Assembly (NCBI RefSeq): GCF_018861125.1
Contig: NZ_JAHKQN010000005.1
Location: 103,939-167,938, forward strand
Source: Cellulophaga baltica
GTDB taxonomy: Bacteria; Bacteroidota; Bacteroidia; Flavobacteriales; Flavobacteriaceae
Length of the DNA: 64,000 bases
Direction: 5' to 3'
The translations under genes were made by a program, and so were the position numbers. Shown here piece after piece: positions 16,398 through 25,273 of the stretch. The stretch's first letter is position 1; each line of letters starts with the position of its first letter. The notes under the pieces were generated by a model. The model was not told the origin of the DNA. It did not search any database and saw nothing but the letters and a program-made list of their open reading frames with translations.

Positions 16398-17648
16398 TTA
16401 AACGGTTTCAGCTTTTAAATTTTCAGATTTTGATGAATCAACTTCAATGATTGTAGCATTCTTAAGTCTCTTCATTCTTTTTTTGATGTTACCCTGAATC
16501 ACATAATGATCAATTGTAGGTGCAAATACGTTCATTAACAATATTGCTAAGAAAACACCCTCAGGATATGCAGGATTAAATACACGTATCATTACCGAAA
16601 TAAAACCGATAAAGAAACCGTAATACCATTTACCTTTATTTGTTTGAGAACCTGTTACTGGATCCGTGGCCATATATACAATACCAAAAGCTAAACCTCC
16701 AACAATTAAATGTTTCCATGACTCAAAACTCATAAGACTATAAAACTTACTAGTTTCAGTAATCCAACCAGCATCAGTAACTCCATTAAAAATAAAGCCC
16801 ATTACTAAAGCACCAATAATAGCACTTAACATAATTCTCCAGCTTGCTATTTTTGTAAAAACTAAAAACAAACCACCTAATATGATTAAGAATGTAGAAG
16901 TTTCACCAACAGAACCAGGTATAAAACCAAAGAACATATCAGAAATAGAATAAGTCATATCTCCGTTTTGAGCCAAAGTACCTAAAATTGTCTCTCCAGA
17001 AATCGCATCAGGCCCACCAGCTAATTCAACAGCATCGTGCACCCAAACTTTATCACCACTCATCCAAGTTGGGTAAGCAAAGAACAAGAAAGCTCTAATT
17101 GTTAATGCTGGGTTTAATATATTCATACCAGTACCACCAAAAACTTCTTTACCTATTACAACACCAAATACAACTGCTACTGCTAGCATCCATAATGGTA
17201 AATCTATTGGAACAATTAATGGCACTAACATACCAGTAACCAAATACCCTTCTTCTACTTCATGACCTTTTATTACTGCGAATATAAATTCTACTAAAAG
17301 ACCAACACCGTATGAAACAGCTACTAAAGGAAGAACTTTAATGATTCCTATCCAAAAGTTATCCCAAGTAAGAAAGTCGCTCACTAAAGAGAACTCTTGA
17401 GGAAAACCATTGATAGCACCAAAGTGTTGATATCCTGCATTGAACATTGAAAACAATAATACTGGTATCAAAGCCATTATTACTGTATTCATCGTTCTTT
17501 TTAAATCATCTGCTCCTCTAACATGACTACCAGATTGTGTAGTTTCATTAGGTGCATATAAAAAAGTATGGACTGCATTGAAGGCTGGTGCCATCTTTTT
17601 GCCCTTATACTTTTCTTTTAAATTGTGTAAGTTATTTTTAAGGCTCAT
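16398..17648 (-). CDS. nqrB: Na+-translocating NADH:quinone reductase subunit B
   Basis: 416 residues, about ten membrane helices. It is the main membrane subunit, carries covalent FMN and riboflavin, and forms the quinone site. Family landmarks include GGTGMNILNPALTIRAFLFF, VYMATDPVTGSQTNKGKW and FNPAYPEGVFLAILLMNVFA. The flavinylation motif reads DAISGET (bases 16989-17009): the acceptor Thr is kept, but Ala of the usual SGAT is Glu. The position and context fit the known FMN site, so I take it as the modified threonine. Confidence 0.96.
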   Translation of the reverse strand: MSLKNNLHNLKEKYKGKKMAPAFNAVHTFLYAPNETTQSGSHVRGADDLKRTMNTVIMALIPVLLFSMFNAGYQHFGAINGFPQEFSLVSDFLTWDNFWIGIIKVLPLVAVSYGVGLLVEFIFAVIKGHEVEEGYLVTGMLVPLIVPIDLPLWMLAVAVVFGVVIGKEVFGGTGMNILNPALTIRAFLFFAYPTWMSGDKVWVHDAVELAGGPDAISGETILGTLAQNGDMTYSISDMFFGFIPGSVGETSTFLIILGGLFLVFTKIASWRIMLSAIIGALVMGFIFNGVTDAGWITETSKFYSLMSFESWKHLIVGGLAFGIVYMATDPVTGSQTNKGKWYYGFFIGFISVMIRVFNPAYPEGVFLAILLMNVFAPTIDHYVIQGNIKKRMKRLKNATIIEVDSSKSENLKAETV

Positions 17649-17650
17649 AT

Positions 17651-19000
17651 TTATCCTATTTCTTTTTGTAATAAGTCTAATCCTTCACGAATAATTTGTT
17701 GGTGCGGTTGCTTAGATATACAGATAAATTCAGTTAATGAAAAATCTTCTGGAGCAACTTCATACAAACCTAACTGTTCCATTTCATCTAAATCTTTTAC
17801 CATACAAGCTTTCAACAACTGCATTGGATAAATATCTAAAGGAAAAACCTCTTCGTACTGACCAGTTACAACAAATGCTCTGTGCTCACCATTTGTATTG
17901 GTGGTCAAATCATATTTTTTCTTAGGGTTTAACCAAGAAAAAGTTAATGCTCTTGTTGTTGAAATTTTATTAAAAACAGGCTTATTCCATCCGAAGAACT
18001 CATAATCGTCACCTTCAGGAATTACAGTCACCGTATTGTTATAAAAACCTAAATTACCATCTGGTGCAGTTTTTAAACCTGTCAACACATCACCATTAAT
18101 AACTCTAAAATTATCTGAATCAACACCACTAGCATACAAGAAAGTTGCAATCTCTGCTCCAATTTTAGTTGTATAATACTGTGGTTTTTTCACTGATGAC
18201 CCTGCTAGTGCAACGGTACGTTCAGCGTTGAACTTACCTGTTAGCAATAATTCACCAATTATAACTAAATCTTGTGGAGAAACAACCCAAACTAGCTCAC
18301 CTTTATTAATAGGATCGATTTTATTGATTTGTGTACCCACTAAACCTGCTGGATGAGGACCTGAAACCTGATGAAGCTCAGCACCTTTTACACCAGACAA
18401 CGGAGATTTAGCATCACCGTAAGAAACATGAACTTTACCAGGAGTAAGTACTGCTAACGCAGTAATTGCCGCTTGTAACTCAGCTTCTTTACCATTTAGC
18501 ACATAATCAACATCAGCCGCCAAAGGTGCTGTTCCATATCCTGACACAAAAATCGCTTTTGGCGTTGTGTTTGGATCTGCAATAACATCGTATGGACGTT
18601 GTTTGATAAATGGCCAACAACCTGATAACAATAAAGTAGCCTTAATTTCCGCAGCAGAAACACTACTTAAATTAGGAACTTTATGCTCAATTGATTGTTG
18701 ATTAGTGTCAGCTAAAATTTTAAGAGAAAGAATTCTTCTTCTTTCACCTCTTTTAATTTCAACTAATTCACCACTTACAGGAGATGCAAAAATCATAGAC
18801 TCATGATTTTTGTTGTAGAATAGCGCCTCACCTGCTTTTACTTCCGCGCCTTCTTTTACCAGCATTTTAGGAGAAACTCCATGAAAATCCTGCAGATTTA
18901 ATACATAAACATTACTTAATGCTACTTTAGAAGTCGCTAATTCTGCAGCGCCAACCAAATTGATGTTTAAACCTTTTTTTATTCTGATGTCTTTAGACAT
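17651..19000 (-). CDS. nqrA: Na+-translocating NADH:quinone reductase subunit A
   Basis: 449 residues, a soluble cytoplasmic subunit with the NqrA barrel-sandwich N-terminus (KDIRIKKGLNINLVGAAE) and the conserved GCWPFIKQRPYD segment. The C-terminal region has PLDIYPMQLLKACMVKDLDE and LGLYEVAPEDFSLTEFICIS. It is first in the six-gene nqr operon, so the promoter must lie in 19001-19151, shared with the divergent Plug gene. I found only imperfect -7 boxes on the minus strand there. Confidence 0.97.
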   Translation of the reverse strand: MSKDIRIKKGLNINLVGAAELATSKVALSNVYVLNLQDFHGVSPKMLVKEGAEVKAGEALFYNKNHESMIFASPVSGELVEIKRGERRRILSLKILADTNQQSIEHKVPNLSSVSAAEIKATLLLSGCWPFIKQRPYDVIADPNTTPKAIFVSGYGTAPLAADVDYVLNGKEAELQAAITALAVLTPGKVHVSYGDAKSPLSGVKGAELHQVSGPHPAGLVGTQINKIDPINKGELVWVVSPQDLVIIGELLLTGKFNAERTVALAGSSVKKPQYYTTKIGAEIATFLYASGVDSDNFRVINGDVLTGLKTAPDGNLGFYNNTVTVIPEGDDYEFFGWNKPVFNKISTTRALTFSWLNPKKKYDLTTNTNGEHRAFVVTGQYEEVFPLDIYPMQLLKACMVKDLDEMEQLGLYEVAPEDFSLTEFICISKQPHQQIIREGLDLLQKEIG

Positions 19001-19156
19001 ATTAAACGTAGACCTTAGGTTAACAAAATTTGATGCGAATTTAAAATTTTACGACTACATTTCCTTATTAAAACAGCTAAGAATACTTTATTTATATTTA
19101 TTCTAAATAAAATCGAAACCAAAATCACATCTACTTTTTTAGGTATAAGTTTTGCT

Positions 19157-19164
19157 TATCTTTG
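19157..19164 (+). promoter_or_regulatory. Predicted -7 box for the Plug gene (TATCTTTG)
   Basis: An exact TAnnTTTG match 17 bp before the ATG at 19182. The -33 element is not clear. An upstream TTG at 19152 lies inside this promoter region and is not the start. Confidence 0.5.
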
Positions 19165-19181
19165 CCAAACAACAACATACA

Positions 19182-20426
19182 ATGAAAAAATACTGTTTTT
19201 TAACCATATTATTAGTCAACTATTTTCAATCTTTTGCTCAAGTTCAATTTGAAGTTAACCCTCCAGAACATATAAAATCAATAGTTTTCACAGGAGATAC
19301 TGATGATCAATTCCCAATTGTTCAATTAGGAAGCTCGGTAACTCTAGAATTTGATGACATTACAGCAAGTGAACAGGATTTTTATTACAAAATAACTCAT
19401 TGTAATTACGACTGGACTCCTTCGCAATTACTAAAGTCTCAATATTTAAACGGAATTGACGATCAAAGAATTACAGACTACCAAAACAGTTACAATACAC
19501 TACAATCATATTCCAATTACACCTTAACACTACCAAATGATGATGTTAAATTCAAAGTCTCAGGAAACTATATGCTTGAAATTTATGACAACAATTATGA
19601 ATTACTTTTTTCTAGAAGGTTTTTAATTTATCAAAACTCGGTTACCGTAACCAGCGAAATTAAAAGAGCAAGAGACTTCTCTCATATTTTTGACAAACAA
19701 GTTGTACAACTCAATATTGATTATTCTAACTACCAAATCGTAAACCCCAAGAAAGAAGCCAAAGTAGTAATTTTACAAAACTATCATTGGCCAACTGCTC
19801 TTTACGGTTTAAAACCACAATACACCATAGGTAAAGAGCTAATATACAAATACGACTTAGAAGCTAGCTTTTACGGTGGTAATGAGTATTTAAATTTTGA
19901 TAATAAAGATTTACGAGTTGCAACTGTAGCCATTTCAAGAATCAGCTTAACAGATTTATATAATCACTTTTTATTTCCTGATAAATTTAGAAACAAACAA
20001 GAATACACCTATAACCCTGATATAAATGGCAACTTTGTTATTCGAACTTTACAAGGCGATGATTCTTCACGTGAAGCTGAGTATACATATGTCCACTTTA
20101 GCTTACCTTATCAAGAAGAACTCAAAACAAACGAAGTATATGTTTTTGGGAAATTTAACAACTATGCTTTAGAAGAAGAAAACAAAATGACCTACAACAC
20201 AAAAAAAGGGATGCTAGAAACCACAATTAAATTAAAACAAGGTTTCTACAACTATAAATATGTTGTAAAAAACAAAGACAATACAATTGACTATAACAAA
20301 ATAGGTGGTAATTTTCATTTTACAGAAAACAGCTACTTGACCCTTGTATATTATAGAAATTTTGGAGATTTATATGATAGCTTAATTGGCATTAGTAATA
20401 CAACTTCCGAAAACATATCAAACTAA
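19182..20426 (+). CDS. Type IX secretion Plug-like protein (DUF5103)
   Basis: 414 residues from the ATG at 19182, which gives a signal peptide (KKYCFLTILLVNYFQSFA, cleaved before QVQFEVNPP). The DUF5103 pattern is clear: VQLGSSVTLEFDDITASEQD with YYKITHCNYDWTPSQLLKSQ, then FSRRFLIYQNSV and the C-terminal LTLVYYRNFGDLYD. Proteins of this family include the Plug subunit that caps the SprA translocon of the type IX system, in the periplasm at the outer membrane. I infer the role from the family. The gene is divergent from nqrA and has its own promoter-like box. Confidence 0.87.
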   Translation: MKKYCFLTILLVNYFQSFAQVQFEVNPPEHIKSIVFTGDTDDQFPIVQLGSSVTLEFDDITASEQDFYYKITHCNYDWTPSQLLKSQYLNGIDDQRITDYQNSYNTLQSYSNYTLTLPNDDVKFKVSGNYMLEIYDNNYELLFSRRFLIYQNSVTVTSEIKRARDFSHIFDKQVVQLNIDYSNYQIVNPKKEAKVVILQNYHWPTALYGLKPQYTIGKELIYKYDLEASFYGGNEYLNFDNKDLRVATVAISRISLTDLYNHFLFPDKFRNKQEYTYNPDINGNFVIRTLQGDDSSREAEYTYVHFSLPYQEELKTNEVYVFGKFNNYALEEENKMTYNTKKGMLETTIKLKQGFYNYKYVVKNKDNTIDYNKIGGNFHFTENSYLTLVYYRNFGDLYDSLIGISNTTSENISN

Positions 20427-20587
20427 ATATAGCGAGATATCATAAAAAAAGTTAATTATACCGAGTATCGCGACTAATACTATAAAAAAAATTATAACTT
20501 TAATATATTGCTGAGAATAAGCGCAAAAGGTTTTCAATAAAAACAAGCTTATTTTAGCCATTATTATTTTAAAAAAAGTTTTTATTT

Positions 20588-20974
20588 ATGACTACTCAGA
20601 TTACAAAAGGCATAAAAATTTCAGTAAACACGAGCTTTGAAGGTACTTTTTTTAAAAATTATAAAACACATTATGCATTTGGTTACACTATAACTATTGA
20701 AAACCAAAGCAAAGACACTGTACAATTAACTTCAAGACATTGGCAAATTTACGACTCACTTAATGAACTAGAAGTTTTAGATGGTGAAGGAGTAATAGGG
20801 AAAAAACCAATTATTAATCCTGGTGAATCTCACACTTATAGTTCAGGTTGCTTATTAACCTCAACAATTGGCGCCATGAAAGGACACTATAATATGGTAA
20901 ACACAAACACTGGAGACAATTTCAGGGTTTACATTCCTACTTTTAAATTTAGTACTCCATTTACATTAAATTAA
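20588..20974 (+). CDS. apaG: ApaG-family protein
   Basis: 128 residues, the usual length. The fibronectin-III-like ApaG domain begins TKGIKISVNTSFEG and continues YAFGYTITIENQSKDTVQLT, RHWQIYDS, then EVLDGEGVIGKKPIINPGES and YSSGCLLTSTIGAMKGHYNM. ApaG proteins are linked to Co2+/Mg2+ resistance and polyphosphate or nucleotide binding, but the molecular role is not settled. It stands alone between the Plug gene and the P5C dehydrogenase gene. The 161-base gap before it shows no strong hairpin or promoter. Confidence 0.95.
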   Translation: MTTQITKGIKISVNTSFEGTFFKNYKTHYAFGYTITIENQSKDTVQLTSRHWQIYDSLNELEVLDGEGVIGKKPIINPGESHTYSSGCLLTSTIGAMKGHYNMVNTNTGDNFRVYIPTFKFSTPFTLN

Positions 20975-21057
20975 TGTAACACATAACATGCTATTAGTTA
21001 TTTTCTTCAAATAGATATTAGTACCTTTAACCTGACTATTTAATAAAAAATAAAATA

Positions 21058-22686
21058 ATGGGAAAAGGATTTTTTCAAGTTCCTGTAGCTGTAAACGAGC
21101 CTATTAAAGGGTATGCTCCAGGATCTCCTGAACGAGAGGAAGTTTTAAAACAATACAAAGAATATTATAACGGTTCTGTTGATGTACCTTTGTATATTGG
21201 TAGTGAAGAAATAAAGACAGGTAACACAAAACCAATGTCTCCACCACACGACCACAAACAAATTGTTGGTCAATATCATTTAGCAGAAAAAAGCCATGTA
21301 ACTAAAGCTATTGACAATGCTTTAGACTCTAGAGAAGCTTGGGCAAATTTAGCTTGGGAACAACGTGCTGCTATATTTTTAAAAGCTGCAGAATTAATTG
21401 CTGGTCCTTACAGAGCTAAAATAAATGCCGCAACAATGATTGCGCAATCTAAAACTATTCACCAAGCAGAAATTGATGCTGCATGTGAATTTATAGATTT
21501 TTTGCGTTTTAACGTCGAATACATGTCTGAAATCTACCAAGAACAACCTGATTCTGCTGAAGGTATATGGAACAGAGTAGAATACAGACCACTTGAAGGT
21601 TTTATTTACGCTATCACCCCTTTTAACTTTACTGCTATTGCTGGTAATTTACCTGCAAGTGCTGCAATGATGGGTAATGTTGTTGTTTGGAAACCTAGTG
21701 ATAGTCAAGTATTTTCTGCAAAAATAATTGTTGATATATTTAAAGAAGCTGGTTTACCTGATGGTGTAATTAATGTAATATACGGCGACCCTCAAATGGT
21801 TACCGAAACTGTTTTAGCTAGTCCTGATTTCGCAGGTTTACACTTTACAGGCTCTACTTTTGTTTTCAAAGAATTATGGAAACAAATTGGAAACAATATT
21901 CACACCTATAAAACGTATCCTAAAATAGTGGGAGAAACTGGTGGTAAAGATTTTATACTTGCTCACAAATCCGCAAACCCACAACAAGTTGCAACAGCAA
22001 TTTTACGTGGTGCTTTTGAGTTTCAAGGGCAAAAGTGCAGTGCCGCTTCAAGAGTTTACTTACCAAAATCAATATCTGATGATGTTTTAGAGCGATTAAA
22101 AGCTGATTTAAAAACAATCAACACCCCTGGTTCACCTGAAGACATGAGTAATTTTGTTACTGCTGTTATTCACGAAGGTTCTTTTGATAAATTAGCTAAA
22201 TATATTGACGAAGCAAAAGAAGCTTCAGATGCTGAAATTATAGCTGGTGGAAATTACGATAAATCTAAAGGATACTTTATTGAACCAACAGTGATTTTAA
22301 CTACAGACCCTAAATACACAACTATGGAAACAGAATTATTCGGTCCTGTAGTTACTATTTATGTTTACGAAGATGCTAATTGGGCAGAAACATTAAAATT
22401 AGTTGACAGCACATCAGAGTATGCATTAACAGGTGCCGTAATTTCGAAAGACCGTTACGCGATTGAAGAAGCCACATTAGCACTACAAAACTGTGCTGGC
22501 AACTTCTATATTAATGACAAACCAACTGGTGCTGTTGTTGGCCAACAACCATTTGGTGGTGCAAGAGCATCAGGTACTAATGACAAAGCAGGTTCTGCTC
22601 AAAATTTATTACGTTGGGTTTCTCCAAGATTAATAAAAGAAACATTTGTTACTCCTGTTGATTATAGATATCCATTTTTAGGATAA
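21058..22686 (+). CDS. pruA: L-glutamate gamma-semialdehyde (P5C) dehydrogenase
   Basis: 542 residues, matching the stand-alone P5C dehydrogenase family of the aldehyde dehydrogenases. It oxidises glutamate semialdehyde to glutamate with NAD+, the second step of proline degradation, in the cytoplasm. Visible landmarks are AITPFNFTAIAGNLPASAAM, VWKPSDSQVFSA, the FTGSTFVFKELWK region, the catalytic Glu in VGETGGKDFI and the catalytic Cys327 in FQGQKCSAASR. The C-terminal PFGGARASGTNDKAGS is also typical. No proline dehydrogenase gene is adjacent. A strong terminator follows. Confidence 0.96.
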   Translation: MGKGFFQVPVAVNEPIKGYAPGSPEREEVLKQYKEYYNGSVDVPLYIGSEEIKTGNTKPMSPPHDHKQIVGQYHLAEKSHVTKAIDNALDSREAWANLAWEQRAAIFLKAAELIAGPYRAKINAATMIAQSKTIHQAEIDAACEFIDFLRFNVEYMSEIYQEQPDSAEGIWNRVEYRPLEGFIYAITPFNFTAIAGNLPASAAMMGNVVVWKPSDSQVFSAKIIVDIFKEAGLPDGVINVIYGDPQMVTETVLASPDFAGLHFTGSTFVFKELWKQIGNNIHTYKTYPKIVGETGGKDFILAHKSANPQQVATAILRGAFEFQGQKCSAASRVYLPKSISDDVLERLKADLKTINTPGSPEDMSNFVTAVIHEGSFDKLAKYIDEAKEASDAEIIAGGNYDKSKGYFIEPTVILTTDPKYTTMETELFGPVVTIYVYEDANWAETLKLVDSTSEYALTGAVISKDRYAIEEATLALQNCAGNFYINDKPTGAVVGQQPFGGARASGTNDKAGSAQNLLRWVSPRLIKETFVTPVDYRYPFLG

Positions 22687-22710
22687 TTCTTCAACATTAA
22701 TTAATATTTA

Positions 22711-22746
22711 AAAAATCCCAGAAATTATAATTCTGGGATTTTTTTT
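22711..22746 (+). terminator. Terminator after pruA
   Basis: A ten-base perfect stem AATCCCAGAA/TTCTGGGATT (22714-22723 and 22731-22740), followed by eight T residues. Confidence 0.85.
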
Positions 22747-22812
22747 GATTACACTGTAAGGATAAAGCAATATAACCTACTCAAAACCATATTAAACAAC
22801 AGCAATCTAACC

Positions 22813-23346
22813 ATGAAAATAAAAAACTTAATAATTACAAGCATTACACTATTCGCTTTAAACTTTTTGAGTGCACAAACTAGTATTCCTGAAAACATCA
22901 CTCAAAAAACCATACACGACATTTTAGAAGGAAATCAAAACCACATAGTTCAATTAGCAGAAGCTTTTACAGAAGATCAATACGACTGGAAACCAATGGA
23001 TGGTGTTGATTCTGTTGGAGAAGCAATACTACATGTAACATCAACAAATTATGCTATTGGATTACGGTTAGGTTTCGCACCACCCGAAGAAGTTAAAGTA
23101 ATGAAAATTTCTAAAATCAAAGGAAAAGAAAATATCATTAACGCTTTAAAAAAATCGAATGAATTTATTAAAAAAACAATATTGAAAGTAGAAAGCAAAA
23201 ACCTGAATAATGAGATAGATTTAGGTTTTGCAAAAATGAGCACTCTTTCGGGCTTATTAATAATTATGGAACATAATGGCGAACATAAAGGACAATTAAT
23301 TGCCTATGCCAGATCAAACAATATTACACCACCTTGGAGTAAATAA
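22813..23346 (+). CDS. Secreted DinB-family protein
   Basis: 177 residues. A signal peptide (KIKNLIITSITLFALNFLSA, then QTS) is followed by a DinB four-helix bundle. The metal-binding histidines are visible: one in EAILHVTSTNY and two in IMEHNGEHKGQLIAY. DinB-fold proteins include thiol transferases and hydrolases as well as many of unknown use; the secreted forms common in flavobacteria have no fixed assignment. It is convergent with rsmG across a two-way terminator at 23349-23386. Confidence 0.87.
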   Translation: MKIKNLIITSITLFALNFLSAQTSIPENITQKTIHDILEGNQNHIVQLAEAFTEDQYDWKPMDGVDSVGEAILHVTSTNYAIGLRLGFAPPEEVKVMKISKIKGKENIINALKKSNEFIKKTILKVESKNLNNEIDLGFAKMSTLSGLLIIMEHNGEHKGQLIAYARSNNITPPWSK

Positions 23347-23348
23347 AA

Positions 23349-23386
23349 AAAGCAAAAGCTATCATAGTCATGATGACTTTTGCTTT
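23349..23386. terminator. Two-way terminator between the DinB-like gene and rsmG
   Basis: A ten-base perfect stem AAAGCAAAAG/CTTTTGCTTT (23349-23358 and 23377-23386) between convergent genes. A-rich sequence on the left gives a T tract for the minus strand; on the + strand the T run lies only within the stem. Confidence 0.7.
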
Positions 23387-23405
23387 GTCAATATAAAAAT
23401 TAAAT

Positions 23406-24041
23406 CTAACCCCTGTATTTCAAAGGTAAATAAACCACTTTTTTAGTTTCAAAAAATTCTTCATCAAAAAACTCTGAAAGGTCGTACAACTCTACAGTTT
23501 TATAATCTTTTAACTCCTCAGTTAAATCACCACCTTTTAAATACAGAATACCGTTTTTTCTTTCATGCAATGATTCTTTTTTAATTTTACCTTTAGTCCA
23601 ATGAACAAAAGTTGGCATTGCCGCTACAGCTCTACTCACTATAAAATCAAACTTTTTATCTACATTCTCAACACGGTCATTTATTGTAATAACATTCTCT
23701 AACCCTAGTCCAGCAACGACCTCATTAACCACTCTAATCTTTTTACCAATAGTATCTACTAATGTAAAATGTGTTTCAGGAAATAAGATAGCTAATGGAA
23801 TACCAGGAAAACCACCACCCGTACCAACATCCATAACAGAAGTGCCAGGCAAAAATTGATGTAATTTTGCAATACCTAAAGAATGCTGCACATGCCTTAA
23901 ATACAACTCATCAATATCTTTTCTTGACACTACATTAATTTTCATATTCCAATCTTCATAAAGTGAAGCTAATTTTGAAAAATGATTTTTTTGTTCTTCA
24001 GTTAAATCAGGAAAATGTTTATTTAATATGCTAGCATCCAT
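23406..24041 (-). CDS. rsmG: 16S rRNA (guanine-527-N7)-methyltransferase
   Basis: 211 residues, the usual length. It methylates N7 of G527 in 16S rRNA. The SAM-binding motif is SVMDVGTGGGFPGIPLAILF, followed by HFTLVDTIGKKIRVVNEV and FDFIVSRAVAAMPTFVHWTK, all standard RsmG landmarks. The start at 24041 is supported by a -7 box 21 bp upstream on the minus strand. The gene is divergent from the fatty acid desaturase. Confidence 0.96.
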   Translation of the reverse strand: MDASILNKHFPDLTEEQKNHFSKLASLYEDWNMKINVVSRKDIDELYLRHVQHSLGIAKLHQFLPGTSVMDVGTGGGFPGIPLAILFPETHFTLVDTIGKKIRVVNEVVAGLGLENVITINDRVENVDKKFDFIVSRAVAAMPTFVHWTKGKIKKESLHERKNGILYLKGGDLTEELKDYKTVELYDLSEFFDEEFFETKKVVYLPLKYRG

Positions 24042-24061
24042 ATTTCATTCTATTTTTTTGA

Positions 24062-24069
24062 CAAAAATA
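24062..24069 (-). promoter_or_regulatory. Predicted -7 box for rsmG (TATTTTTG on the minus strand)
   Basis: CAAAAATA on the + strand is the exact reverse complement of the TAnnTTTG consensus, 21 bp upstream of the rsmG start codon. Confidence 0.5.
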
Positions 24070-24111
24070 GCATAATAAAACTCATAAATATTCACTTTTT
24101 AAGAAGGTGTT

Positions 24112-24144
24112 TTGATTTTCAATTAACGTTTTGACTTATCTTTA
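24112..24144 (+). promoter_or_regulatory. Predicted desaturase promoter (TTG-N22-TATCTTTA)
   Basis: TTG at 24112-24114 and TATCTTTA at 24137-24144, one base off TAnnTTTG, with 22 bp between them. The start codon follows 14 bp later. Confidence 0.45.
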
Positions 24145-24158
24145 CCAAAAATTAAATC

Positions 24159-25259
24159 ATGAGTAAAGAAACTGTTCGTTTTTCTAGAAAAGATTCTACA
24201 CAATTTTTCAGAACATTAAATAAAAGAGTAAACGATTACTTTAAAGAGAATAAAATAAAGAAAACAGGAGATTGGAGATTACACTTAAAAACAGCTGTGA
24301 TGTTCACCCTTTTTTTAGCACCATATTTTTTAATATTAACTTTACAATTACCCATCTGGGCTAACTTATTACTTACCATAACTATTGGTGTTGGTATGGC
24401 TGGTGTTGGTATGAATGTAATGCATGATGGTAATCATGGCTCATATTCTAACAAAAAGTGGGTTAATAAAATTATGGGAAGTAGCATTTACATACTTGCT
24501 GGTAATGTATATAATTGGCAAGTACAACACAATGTATTGCACCACACCTACACAAACATTCACGAGCACGATGAAGATTTAGAAGCTGGTCGTATTCTAC
24601 GTTTCTCAGAACATGCAGAATGGCACAAACATCACAGGTTTCAACATTATTACTCTGTTTTCTTATATGGCTTATTAACTTTTAACTGGGCTTTGACTAC
24701 AGATTTTCAACAAATGTATCGTTATACAAAAAGAAAATTAGCATACGGTAAATTACCAAAACCTTTTATAAACTGGAGTAAATTGGTAATTACAAAATTA
24801 ATTTACTTAACTATTTGGATAGTTTTACCAATGCTTATTTTAGATATTGCTTGGTGGCAAGTTTTAATTGGTTTTTTTATTATGCATTATGTTGCTGGCG
24901 TAATATTAAGTGTTACTTTTCAATTAGCGCATGTTGTTGATCAAGCAGATACTCCATTACCTGATAATTCTGGTAATATGAAAAATACTTGGGCAATACA
25001 TCAACTATTTACCACAGTTAATTTTGGAACAAAAAACAAAATTGTAAATTGGTTTACTGGCGGATTAAACCACCAAGTAGAGCACCACATTTTCCCTAAT
25101 ATTAGTCATGTACATTACACAAAAATTGCTAAAATTGTTAAAGAGACAGCAAATGAATTTAATTTGCCTTACAACGAATACAAAACTACTAGAAAAGCTA
25201 TAATTTCGCATTTTAATCACTTAAAAGAGTTAGGTAAAAAACCAACTTTACAGTACTAG
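24159..25259 (+). CDS. Membrane fatty acid desaturase
   Basis: 366 residues. The three histidine clusters of the membrane di-iron desaturases are present: HDGNHGS, HNVLHHTYTN, and the last one with glutamine, NHQVEHHIFP. Four hydrophobic segments lie around them (for example AVMFTLFLAPYFLILTLQLP). The QxxHH form of the third box is typical of front-end (delta-5/delta-6-like) and related acyl desaturases, here without a fused cytochrome b5 domain. It introduces a double bond into acyl chains at the cytoplasmic membrane, probably for membrane fluidity. Regiospecificity cannot be read from sequence. An aminotransferase gene starts 14 bp after it. Confidence 0.92.
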   Translation: MSKETVRFSRKDSTQFFRTLNKRVNDYFKENKIKKTGDWRLHLKTAVMFTLFLAPYFLILTLQLPIWANLLLTITIGVGMAGVGMNVMHDGNHGSYSNKKWVNKIMGSSIYILAGNVYNWQVQHNVLHHTYTNIHEHDEDLEAGRILRFSEHAEWHKHHRFQHYYSVFLYGLLTFNWALTTDFQQMYRYTKRKLAYGKLPKPFINWSKLVITKLIYLTIWIVLPMLILDIAWWQVLIGFFIMHYVAGVILSVTFQLAHVVDQADTPLPDNSGNMKNTWAIHQLFTTVNFGTKNKIVNWFTGGLNHQVEHHIFPNISHVHYTKIAKIVKETANEFNLPYNEYKTTRKAIISHFNHLKELGKKPTLQY

Positions 25260-25273
25260 AAAATTATTTAATA

